In this document: positions 51,833-59,036 of the stretch, one piece after another
Layout: each line of letters begins with the position of its first letter
Numbering within the stretch: the first letter of the stretch is position 1
Assembly (NCBI RefSeq): GCF_029946515.1
Contig: NZ_JARZHH010000004.1
Location: forward strand, 242,639 to 306,638
Source of the DNA: Polyangium sp. 6x1
Lineage (GTDB): Bacteria; Myxococcota_A; Polyangia; Polyangiales; Polyangiaceae
Length of the DNA: 64,000 nucleotides
Direction: 5' to 3'
Notes under the pieces: model-generated
Told to the model about the DNA's origin: nothing
Databases searched by the model: none
The model's input: the letters and a program-made list of their open reading frames with translations, nothing else
Program-made: the position numbers and the translations under genes

Positions 51833-51842
51833 TCCTCCTTTC

Positions 51843-52334
51843 GTGCCCGATGCCCGCATTCCCCTCACCGCCGAGGATCGCCTCCTCGTCTCGACCCAGC
51901 TCGCGAGCCGCCGCTCCGTGGCGAACCGGTTCGCGACGATCGCGGCGATCGCGACCACCCTTTTCCTCCTGAAATTGGCCCTGAGCGCGCGCGGCGACAA
52001 GGGACCCGCCCTCGTCGGCCTCGGGATCGCCATGGTGATCGCGATCGGCCTGCTCGTCTGGTATTTCGGCTATCGCCTCGTCTTCCTCATCGCCGCGGAC
52101 CTCGCCGCGGGGGAGAAGCAGACGATCACGGGCAAGATCGACGACATTTCGAGTGTCGGCAATGCGTACGGCGAGACGATCACGTACGTCACGGTGGGCG
52201 GCGAGAAATTCATGACGCGCGGCCGTTTCTTCGACACCTGCCGCGGCGGCGAGCCCGTCGCGCTGGAGATCCTGCCGCGCTCGCGCGTGGCCATCCGCGG
52301 TCGCGTGCTCGACGCCGCTCGCGCGCCGGCCTGA
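51843..52334 (+). CDS. Small membrane protein, 163 aa
   Basis: GTG start at 51843. Two adjacent hydrophobic helices (about 29-45 and 55-85, GLGIAMVIAIGLLVWYFGYR) precede a soluble beta-rich C-terminal domain (KQTITGKIDDISSVGNAYGE, FMTRGRFFDTCRGGEPVALE). Not recognised; the C-terminal part could be an OB-like or SH3-like module. It is convergent with the lipoprotein gene that ends one base later. Confidence 0.6.
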   Translation: MPDARIPLTAEDRLLVSTQLASRRSVANRFATIAAIATTLFLLKLALSARGDKGPALVGLGIAMVIAIGLLVWYFGYRLVFLIAADLAAGEKQTITGKIDDISSVGNAYGETITYVTVGGEKFMTRGRFFDTCRGGEPVALEILPRSRVAIRGRVLDAARAPA

Positions 52335-52335
52335 T

Positions 52336-52779
52336 TCAGCTTTTTTCCTGGTCGTCGTCGCCGAGCGCGCGCCAGCGGGCGAGATCACGCGCGCCGACGA
52401 TGTTCTTGTAGCCGAGGAAGCAGAGCACGCCCGAGAGCAGGAGCGTGCCGAGCGCGCCGACGTGGAAGTGCTCCACGATCGAGAACAGCCCGGGCAGGCC
52501 CGTCAGCGCGCCGAGCGCCACCGACGTCGCGCCCCAGCCGAGGCTCGGCTTGCCGCGCCCGAGGTGCACGAGGTTCTTCACGATGACGAGCACCATCGCG
52601 CCCCAGACGATGAGGTGCACGACGACGAGGACGATGGCGAGGACGAGGAGCGCCTCGAAGAAGCGCTCGAGCTCCCGCCCGTTGCACCCCGGCAAGAGGG
52701 CCATCGAGGCCACGAGGGCGGCGAGGGCGGCGGCGCGGCGGGGGTACGAGGAGCCTTCGTGCTTGGTACTTGGGACCAT
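52336..52779 (-). CDS. Small lipoprotein-like membrane protein, 147 aa
   Basis: A signal with lipobox-like MALLPGC (Cys32) is followed by three hydrophobic helices (FEALLVLAIVLVVVHLIVWG and two more) and a charged tail. True lipoproteins rarely carry several membrane spans, so the Cys may simply be part of the first helix. Function unknown. Confidence 0.55.
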   Translation of the reverse strand: MVPSTKHEGSSYPRRAAALAALVASMALLPGCNGRELERFFEALLVLAIVLVVVHLIVWGAMVLVIVKNLVHLGRGKPSLGWGATSVALGALTGLPGLFSIVEHFHVGALGTLLLSGVLCFLGYKNIVGARDLARWRALGDDDQEKS

Positions 52780-52992
52780 GTTCGTTTGCGGCTCCCACTG
52801 AGCAAGAACCGCTCCCGCGACGAACCGGCCCTTTTCCGCGGGAAATTCGCGTTTCCGCGGCGCGCAAAGCGCAAACGCTTGCGCGATCGCCGCGACACGC
52901 GGTTCGCACGCGGCGCGTCGTTTCCCTCGACAGACCTGCGTCTAGCGCAATGCGCGACGGAGTGCCCTGGCGTACAATCTCGACGCAAAGGC

Positions 52993-53043
52993 AAAAAAAG
53001 AGCGCCTACTCGACGGCGGGGGGGGGGACCGGAGCAGGCGCTC
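52993..53043 (-). terminator. Intrinsic terminator, cassette copy 1
   Basis: On the minus strand 53043-53032 pairs with 53011-53000 (12 bp with one G-U), followed at once by seven T (52999-52993). On the plus strand the same pair would be an A-C mismatch, which favours the minus strand as the transcribed one. Confidence 0.65.
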
Positions 53044-53045
53044 GC
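52993..53045 (-). ncRNA. Putative 53-nt small RNA, copy 1
   Basis: Start predicted from the -12 element at 53045, end at the T run. The RNA would be one 12-bp hairpin extended by CGG/CCG across a 2-nt bulge, with ten C in the loop, then a U tail. A C-rich loop could pair with G-rich ribosome sites, as the UCCC loops of staphylococcal small RNAs do. No match to a known RNA is claimed. Confidence 0.5.
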
Positions 53046-53055
53046 GTAGAGATAG

Positions 53056-53071
53056 AGCAACCTCTGGGCCA
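53056..53071 (-). promoter_or_regulatory. Sigma-54-type promoter, copy 1
   Basis: Minus-strand TGGCCCAGAGGTTGCT fits the -24/-12 consensus TGGCACG-N4-TTGCW with exact GG-N10-GC spacing. The predicted start is 53045. A sigma-54 promoter requires an enhancer-binding activator. Confidence 0.55.
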
Positions 53072-53326
53072 GGCACTTCCTGACCTGAATTCGCGGGGTT
53101 GACGCCGCTCGCCTTGCCCGGCCCTTCACCCCTGCAACCACGAGCCGACAACCATGCAGGACCGGAGCTGCGTGCGGGCGCACGCGAGCACGTCGCGAGG
53201 GTCTGCCCGACCCGCGCCTCGGGACGTTCCGGCAGATCGGCGGCTGCGGCGCGGACGGATGCGCGAGCGGACGGCGGACGAACGCGTCCACGGGCTCACG
53301 CTGCGTCGCCTCGGCTGGCAGCGGAC

Positions 53327-53377
53327 AAAAAAAGAGCGCCTACTCGACGGCGGGGGGGGGGACCGGAGCAGGCGCTC
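53327..53377 (-). terminator. Intrinsic terminator, cassette copy 2
   Basis: The stem 53377-53366 with 53345-53334, followed by seven T (53333-53327) on the minus strand, is identical to copy 1. It may also stop read-through from ppk2. Confidence 0.65.
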
Positions 53378-53379
53378 GC
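53327..53379 (-). ncRNA. Putative 53-nt small RNA, copy 2
   Basis: The same predicted RNA as copy 1, with the start near 53379. Conserved structure plus divergent flanks suggests the transcribed part is what is retained. Confidence 0.5.
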
Positions 53380-53389
53380 GTAGAGATAG

Positions 53390-53405
53390 AGCAAGCCCTG
53401 GGCCA
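53390..53405 (-). promoter_or_regulatory. Sigma-54-type promoter, copy 2
   Basis: Minus-strand TGGCCCAGGGCTTGCT keeps GG-N10-GC exactly although three bases differ from copy 1 within the spacer. Conservation of the -24 and -12 elements with change between them supports function. Confidence 0.55.
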
Positions 53406-53526
53406 GGCACTTCTCGACCTGAAATCGAGAGGTTGGCGTTCAGGCGGCCCCCTCGGCATCGCATCGGTGAAATTCCCGACGACGAACCTGCATGGGGTGT
53501 AGGTGGTCACGCCTACGAACACCGGT

Positions 53527-54525
53527 TCAGTCGACCTTGGGCGCCGCGCGGTGGAAGCGCATCACGACGTTCGGATCGGGGAGGAGCGAGATGCCCGCGT
53601 CTTGTTTGCCCCGGTACTCGAGGATCGACAGCACGTAACGGATGCTCTCGAGCCGCGCCTTCCGCTTGTTGTTGGCCTGCACGATGATCCACGGGCTGAA
53701 GCTCGTGTGCGTCCGGCCAAACATCATCTCCTTGTACCGCGTGTAGCCGTCCCAGAGCGCCTCGGCCTTGCCGTCGAGAGGCGAGAGCTTCCATTGCTTG
53801 AGCGGGTTCTTGCGCCGCGCCTCGATCCGCGCGCTCTGGATCCCCTTCGAGATCGAGAACCAGAACTTCACGAGCACGACGCCGTCCTCGACGAGCATGT
53901 GCTCGAACTCGGGCACCTGGCGCATGAAGCGTTCGTATTGCTCCTGCGTGCAGAACCCGTTCACGGGCTCGACGACGGCGCGGTTGTACCAGCTCCGATC
54001 GAAGAACACGATCTCGCCGCGGTTCGGGAGCTGGCGCATGTAGCGCTGGAAATACCATTGCCCCGTCTCCTCGTCCGTCGGCTTCGGCAGCGCCACCACG
54101 CGCATCGCCCGCGGGTTCAGGTATTCGGTGAATCGCCGGATCGTGCCACCCTTGCCCGCCGCGTCGCGCCCCTCGAACACGATCGCGATCCGCCTGCCCT
54201 CCTCCTGCACCCAGCGCTGCATCTTCACGAGCTCGACCTGCAGCTTCTCCAGCTCGTTCTCGTAATCGACGGCCGCCTTGATGCGCCGGGCGTCCACGCT
54301 CTTCGAGCGCAAGAGCTGGATGAATTCGCGCGACGAGTGCAAATCGGAGAGCTCTTCGAGCGAGAGGACGGACTCCGGCATGCTCGCGGTCGGCAGGTCG
54401 TGGAGCGCCTGCGTCACGGGATCCACTTCGCATGACACCCCGGGCGGATGAGTCCGTCCGCCGCCCTGCGATTCGCGCGCCTCTCGCTCGCTTCGTTTGC
54501 CTCTGCCGGTGGATTCCAAGGACAT
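53527..54525 (-). CDS. ppk2: Polyphosphate kinase 2 family protein
   Basis: 332 residues from ATG 54525 (GAGG five bases upstream). The PPK2 core is complete: FEGRDAAGKGGTIRRFTEYL (Walker A), the lid-region VVALPKPTDEETGQWYFQRY, and FFDRSWYNRAVVEPVNGFCT (Walker B). It uses polyphosphate to phosphorylate nucleotides. The first 50 residues are basic and polar and may be disordered. An upstream ATG at 54561 is less likely. Confidence 0.93.
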   Translation of the reverse strand: MSLESTGRGKRSEREARESQGGGRTHPPGVSCEVDPVTQALHDLPTASMPESVLSLEELSDLHSSREFIQLLRSKSVDARRIKAAVDYENELEKLQVELVKMQRWVQEEGRRIAIVFEGRDAAGKGGTIRRFTEYLNPRAMRVVALPKPTDEETGQWYFQRYMRQLPNRGEIVFFDRSWYNRAVVEPVNGFCTQEQYERFMRQVPEFEHMLVEDGVVLVKFWFSISKGIQSARIEARRKNPLKQWKLSPLDGKAEALWDGYTRYKEMMFGRTHTSFSPWIIVQANNKRKARLESIRYVLSILEYRGKQDAGISLLPDPNVVMRFHRAAPKVD

Positions 54526-54578
54526 GCGCACCTCGCCTCGCCTTGGTGGTCCTGGGGGCAAATGCTACCCATCGAAAG

Positions 54579-54965
54579 GTGAGCTGGCGCGTCGTGTTGT
54601 TCAATTTCGACGGTCACCCGCCGCCCGACGAGCTCCGCCTGGGCTTGCGGCCGCGGCCCATGGGTCCGCCCGCGTATGTGCGCGACTCGATCTCGTCGCT
54701 GCTCTGCGACGTCGACTGGTCCGATCCGTCCCGGGCTATCTTCGACGAAGGCGAATACACGATGTGGTTCGCTTTGCCCGCCGGCGACGTCGTCGATCGG
54801 GTCGAGGTCGAGGTCGCCGGTGGAGGGAACCCCGTGCCCGTGCTCTCGCACCTGTGCCAGGTGAACGGCTGGTTCGCCTACGACGTGGGCGAGCGCGTCT
54901 TTCTCGATCCGGAAGAGCCGCGCGCGAGCGGATGGGAAGCGCGCCTCTGCATGCCAAAGGACTGA
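54579..54965 (+). CDS. Hypothetical protein, 128 aa
   Basis: GTG start 54579, divergent from ppk2 by 53 bp. Beta-rich with Trp/Phe-containing turns (SWRVVLFNFDGHPPPDELRL; PVPVLSHLCQVNGWFAYDVG). No signal or membrane helix. Not recognised, but the regular amphipathic pattern and codon use support a real gene. Confidence 0.6.
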   Translation: MSWRVVLFNFDGHPPPDELRLGLRPRPMGPPAYVRDSISSLLCDVDWSDPSRAIFDEGEYTMWFALPAGDVVDRVEVEVAGGGNPVPVLSHLCQVNGWFAYDVGERVFLDPEEPRASGWEARLCMPKD

Positions 54966-55059
54966 CGCGCTCGTTCGCACGAAAACGCCGCGTCAATCGT
55001 CGCCGTCGTGCGCCTGCTTGACGCCGCGTCGAAATGCAATGACCCTGAGGGCGGCCGCC

Positions 55060-57288
55060 ATGCCGGATGAGGACCCGGAAGCCCCGCTCGAATCGCTGGA
55101 GCGCGAGATCGAGCATCTGCGACGGGAAACCCCGCGTTTGCTCGGCGCGCACCCCGACGGTTCCTCCGTTTCGGACGGAGGCGAGCCACCGAGCGCGGCG
55201 AGCCTGCTCCCGATCGCCGAGGCGTTGCCGCACCTCGTGTGGATATGGGGCGCGGACGGACCTGAATATTACAATCGTCGATTCATGGAATATACCGGCC
55301 GGACCATCGAGACCGGACGGAAGGTGAGCTGGCTCGAGCACGTTCATCCCGACGATCGCGAGAGGGCGGCGTGCGCGTTCGCGCGGTGCCAGCAGACGGG
55401 CGACATTTACGAGTGCGAGGAGCGGGTGCGCGGGGTGAACGGCCAGTATCGCTGGTTCCTCTCGCGCGCCTGGCCCCTGCTCGCCACGACCGGGCGGCCC
55501 GAGCAATGGTTCGGCACGCTCACGGACATCGACGAGCACAAGCGCCACGAGGCGGCCCTCGCGAGCCTCTATGAAGCGGCGGAGCGCGAACGGAGGCGTA
55601 TCGAGCGGCTCCAGGCGTTCACTGCGAAGCTCTCGGCCGCGCGCACGATCCGCGAGGTGATCGGCGCCATCGTGACCGAGGGGCGCGCGGCGTTCGGGGC
55701 CGCGCGCGGCGTGTTCGCGAAGGTCGTGGCCGAAGAGGAGGCCCTCGAAATCGTGCAAATGGACGGCTGGCCCGAGCCGATGCGCGCGCACTGGCTCGGC
55801 CGGCGTTTGCCGCTCGCGTCGCCGCTGCCGCTGACCGACGCCGTGCGCATCGACATGCCGATCTGGTTCGACGATCGGGCGGCCCTCGAATTGCGTTATC
55901 CCGGATTCGCGCGGCGCGTCTTCGACGCGGAGGCCCTGCTCGTCTTGCCGATCCGGGCGTGCGGAGGCCACGCCGGGGCGCTCGGGCTCCTGTACGACGC
56001 GCCGGTGCGGTTCACGGACGACGACGATCGCCGCGAAATGCAGACCTTCGCGCGCCTCGCGGGGCAGGCGCTCGAGCGGGGCCAGCTCTTCGATACGGCC
56101 AAGGCCGAAATGCGGCGCGCCGAGGAGGCGAACCACGCGAAGGATCTTTTCCTGGGCATGATGAGCCACGAATTGCGCACGCCGCTCACCGCCATCCTCG
56201 GCTGGGCGACGATCCTGCGCGGGAGATTGCCGCCGCCGGAGACGCTGGCAAAGGCGCTGCAGGTGATCGAGCGCAATGCGCGGGCCCAGGCGCAGCTCAT
56301 CGACGATCTGCTCGACGTGACGAGGATCCTCGCGGGATCGATGCGAATCGAGGTGGAGGACGTCGACCCGATCGCCGTGATGGACGCGGCGATCGACGTC
56401 GTACGGCCCGCGGCGATGGCGAAAGGCGTGGACATCGTCCGGGCCCTCGACGCGAGCGTCGCGCCGCTGCGCGCCGATCCGGCGCGATTGCAGCAGGTCG
56501 TGTGGAACTTGCTCTCGAATGCGGTGAAATTCACGCCCGCGGGCGGGCAGGTGTTCGTCTCGCTCCTCGGCGACGACAACCACGTCGAGCTCGCCGTGGA
56601 GGACACGGGCAAAGGCATCCCGGCCGCGTTCTTGCCGCACGTCTTCGAGCCGTTTCGCCAGGCGGACATGGGAACGACGCGCGCGTTCGGCGGCCTCGGG
56701 CTCGGGCTCGCGATCGTGCGCCACCTCGTCGAATTGCACGGGGGCGTGATCGAGGTGACGAGCCATGGCGAAGGCAAGGGCGCGCGTTTCGTGGTCCGCT
56801 TGCCGCGAAAGCAGGATTCGTTCGTCGCGTCGCCGGACGGGTCGTCCGCATTTCAGGGCCTCGGTCCGGTCAGGGGTCCGAGCCTCGACGGCCACCGCAT
56901 CCTGGTGATCGACGACGAGGCGGATGTGCTCGAAATGCTCGCGGCGTACCTGTCGAGCCGCGGCGCCACGGTTTTGGTGGCCGGCAGCGCCGCCGAGGGG
57001 CTCGGCAAAATCAAGGAATCGCGGCCCGACGTGGTCGTGTGCGACATCGGCATGCCGGGGCAGGACGGGTACCATTTCATCGAGGAGCTGCGCAGCTCGT
57101 CGCCCGCGGAGGGGAGCACGACGCCGGTCGTCGCGCTCACGGCGTACGCGCGTCCGGAGGACCGGACGCGCGCGCTCTTGCATGGATTCGACACGCACGT
57201 GGCGAAGCCGCTCGATCCGGTCGAGCTCGCGGCCGTGATCGAGCGGCTCTCTACTTCAAAGGTGGCTGCGCGATCTCGCGCAGGTTGA
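55060..57288 (+). CDS. Hybrid sensor kinase: PAS-GAF-HisKA-HATPase-REC
   Basis: 742 residues. Modules: an N-terminal coiled coil (1-45), PAS (about 50-160, PEYYNRRFMEYTGRTIETGR), GAF (about 185-340), HisKA with His370 in FLGMMSHELRTPLTAILGWA, HATPase (NAVKFTPAGG, DTGKGIP, FGGLGLGLAIV) and a receiver with Asp662 (VVVCDIGMPGQDG). It is soluble, so it senses a cytoplasmic cue, and the receiver may form a phosphorelay with a separate Hpt protein. ATG 55060 is favoured by GAGG upstream; 55039 is possible. The 3' end overlaps the next convergent gene by 38 bp. Confidence 0.92.
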   Translation: MPDEDPEAPLESLEREIEHLRRETPRLLGAHPDGSSVSDGGEPPSAASLLPIAEALPHLVWIWGADGPEYYNRRFMEYTGRTIETGRKVSWLEHVHPDDRERAACAFARCQQTGDIYECEERVRGVNGQYRWFLSRAWPLLATTGRPEQWFGTLTDIDEHKRHEAALASLYEAAERERRRIERLQAFTAKLSAARTIREVIGAIVTEGRAAFGAARGVFAKVVAEEEALEIVQMDGWPEPMRAHWLGRRLPLASPLPLTDAVRIDMPIWFDDRAALELRYPGFARRVFDAEALLVLPIRACGGHAGALGLLYDAPVRFTDDDDRREMQTFARLAGQALERGQLFDTAKAEMRRAEEANHAKDLFLGMMSHELRTPLTAILGWATILRGRLPPPETLAKALQVIERNARAQAQLIDDLLDVTRILAGSMRIEVEDVDPIAVMDAAIDVVRPAAMAKGVDIVRALDASVAPLRADPARLQQVVWNLLSNAVKFTPAGGQVFVSLLGDDNHVELAVEDTGKGIPAAFLPHVFEPFRQADMGTTRAFGGLGLGLAIVRHLVELHGGVIEVTSHGEGKGARFVVRLPRKQDSFVASPDGSSAFQGLGPVRGPSLDGHRILVIDDEADVLEMLAAYLSSRGATVLVAGSAAEGLGKIKESRPDVVVCDIGMPGQDGYHFIEELRSSSPAEGSTTPVVALTAYARPEDRTRALLHGFDTHVAKPLDPVELAAVIERLSTSKVAARSRAG

Positions 57289-58933
57289 GCCCGCCGGGGT
57301 ACTGATAACTCGTGTACGTCCCGTATCCCATGACCTGAATGCCCACGGGCAGGCTCGCCTCGAGCACGTGCGCGCCTCCGCCGGCGTTCGAGAGCGGCAA
57401 GCGTATGATGCCGAAGCCGGAGCTCAGGGGCTTCGGATTGACGGACAGCGTCATCCCGTCGAGCGTGAGCGTCGCCGTGAGGGGCATGATCACGTCGGCG
57501 TAGCTCGCATCGTAATCGGCGGGCGCGAGGAACACGTATTTCTTGCGGAACTGCTCGACCGTGGTGGCGAAGCTCATCGCCGGGTCGCCTTTTTGCTGGT
57601 CGACGGGCAGGTTCGGGTAGATGAGCGACGCGCCGATCTGGAACGAGACGACGCCGAATTCGTGGTCACCGACGACCTCGAAATCCTGCGAGACCATGTC
57701 GAGCTCGACCATCTCACCGGCCGCGAGCGTGCTCGGCGCGCCGGGCGGGGCGCCGCCGGGGTAGGTGAGGGTCGTGCCGTCGACGTTGCCATAGAGACGC
57801 ACGACGTGGGCGACGGGCGTGGACGTCGGGGCCGTCGGGACGGTGACGAAATAATGTTTGCCCAGCGTCTCGGCGGGGAAGACGCTCTCTTCGAGGTGAT
57901 CACACGCCACCGCGTCGTGGGGCATGTTCGTGCAGGAAATGCCGGAGATCACCTGCACGGGGGCCGACGTGGTGACGAGCGTGCCGCTGAAATCGGAGCC
58001 CGCGCCGCCGACGACCTGCACGACGTCGCCGCGGTTCAATGCGAGCGTCGCCGTCCCCCCGGGCGGCGTGCTCGGCACGCCCGCGCCGCCGGCGATCGAG
58101 GCCGTCGCCGAGAGCTTGATCGTCACGGCGGTATTGTCCGCCAAACCCGTCACGGCGAAATAGGGCGGGAACTCGAAATTGTTCTCCGGGTTGAGCCATG
58201 CCGGCGGGCCCATGATGCGATAAGCGCGGGTCTGCGCGGTGCTCGGCAGGAGCAGGGAGGCGTCGTTCGAGTAGGAAAAACACTTCGTGTTGGGGCAGGC
58301 GTACGCGGGGCACATCGACCAGTCCTTGCCCGGGGGGCCGCCCTTCGCCGCGTATTCGAGGGCGTTGAACTGGTAGACCGTCACGGGGCGCGTCGAGACG
58401 AGGTGATAGGCGCCGCCGTTCACGCGGACGGTCTGGGTCTTGATCGACGGCGTCGCGCAGAGGAACGGCGTGACCGTCGATTTCAGCTCCTCCACCCAGG
58501 GCAGATAGATCGTCGACAGGCCGCTCGGCGCGACGTCCGCCGTCGCGATGACCTCGCTGCCCCGGCTCACCGTGACCGAGGCGGGCTCGTCGCCGGCGTT
58601 CGCCACGACGACCGCGTAATCGAAGATCCCCCACACGAGGTTGTCGACGACCGTCGGATAGAAATCGCAACCGACGTAGCTCCGCGCCTCGGCGGCCTCG
58701 GCACACGTCTTCGGATCCGTGGGCGTTTCGGGCCCGCCGCCCGCTCCGGCCGGATCGAAGCCGGCGGCGCCCCCGCCGCCGCCGCCGCTGCCGCCTGCGC
58801 CCCGCGTCGAGGCCGAGGGGCCCGTGGCGGAGCAAGCCGCGCCGAGGATCGTGAGGCCGAGGGCGAGACCCGCGAAGGCGCGCCCGGGGTGGAAATCGAA
58901 AGGACCAGGGTGTTTCACGGCCGTGCCCACCAT
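57251..58933 (-). CDS. IgGFc-binding-type surface lipoprotein
   Basis: 560 residues. The lipobox region LALGLTILGAAC precedes a Gly-rich linker and a large beta-rich region with YVGCDFYPTVVDN, SSGFGIIRLPLSNAG, and the C-terminal GYGTYTSYQYPGGLNL; this closing motif is typical of the IgGFc-binding N-terminal domain family seen in myxobacterial lipoproteins. It is probably a surface ligand-binding protein. The GTG at 58918 is an alternative start that places the signal nearer the N-terminus. Confidence 0.78.
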   Translation of the reverse strand: MVGTAVKHPGPFDFHPGRAFAGLALGLTILGAACSATGPSASTRGAGGSGGGGGGAAGFDPAGAGGGPETPTDPKTCAEAAEARSYVGCDFYPTVVDNLVWGIFDYAVVVANAGDEPASVTVSRGSEVIATADVAPSGLSTIYLPWVEELKSTVTPFLCATPSIKTQTVRVNGGAYHLVSTRPVTVYQFNALEYAAKGGPPGKDWSMCPAYACPNTKCFSYSNDASLLLPSTAQTRAYRIMGPPAWLNPENNFEFPPYFAVTGLADNTAVTIKLSATASIAGGAGVPSTPPGGTATLALNRGDVVQVVGGAGSDFSGTLVTTSAPVQVISGISCTNMPHDAVACDHLEESVFPAETLGKHYFVTVPTAPTSTPVAHVVRLYGNVDGTTLTYPGGAPPGAPSTLAAGEMVELDMVSQDFEVVGDHEFGVVSFQIGASLIYPNLPVDQQKGDPAMSFATTVEQFRKKYVFLAPADYDASYADVIMPLTATLTLDGMTLSVNPKPLSSGFGIIRLPLSNAGGGAHVLEASLPVGIQVMGYGTYTSYQYPGGLNLREIAQPPLK

Positions 58934-59036
58934 TCCGTGCCCGCGGGGCCTCTCGCGGCCTCGAGCGGCGCACGAGGGCGATCGTATCACGACAGGCCCT
59001 TCCCGGGAGGCCGGTTTCCCGGGTAGACTGCCCGTG

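Larger units (their letters stand above)
52992..53106 (-). repeat. 115-bp direct repeat, copy 1 (small-RNA cassette)
   Basis: Matches 53326-53440 over its full length without gaps; 52992-53060 is identical to 53326-53394 (69 bp). The copies are offset by 334 bp in the spacer between a membrane-protein gene and ppk2. They contain, on the minus strand, a sigma-54-like promoter, a hairpin and a T run. Confidence 0.85.
53326..53440 (-). repeat. 115-bp direct repeat, copy 2 (small-RNA cassette)
   Basis: Second copy. The part that would be transcribed is identical to copy 1, while the promoter spacer and the upstream 45 bp differ at several sites. This copy lies 86 bp downstream of the ppk2 stop, in the same orientation as ppk2. 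Confidence 0.85.

Noticed and set aside
52942..53464. Two minus-strand open frames (52942-53151 and 53126-53464) sharing a Pro/Ser/Arg-rich peptide
   Set aside because: The similarity is caused entirely by the duplicated small-RNA cassette. The shared peptide reads across the hairpin and G10 tract, and the frames lack ribosome sites and plausible protein composition.
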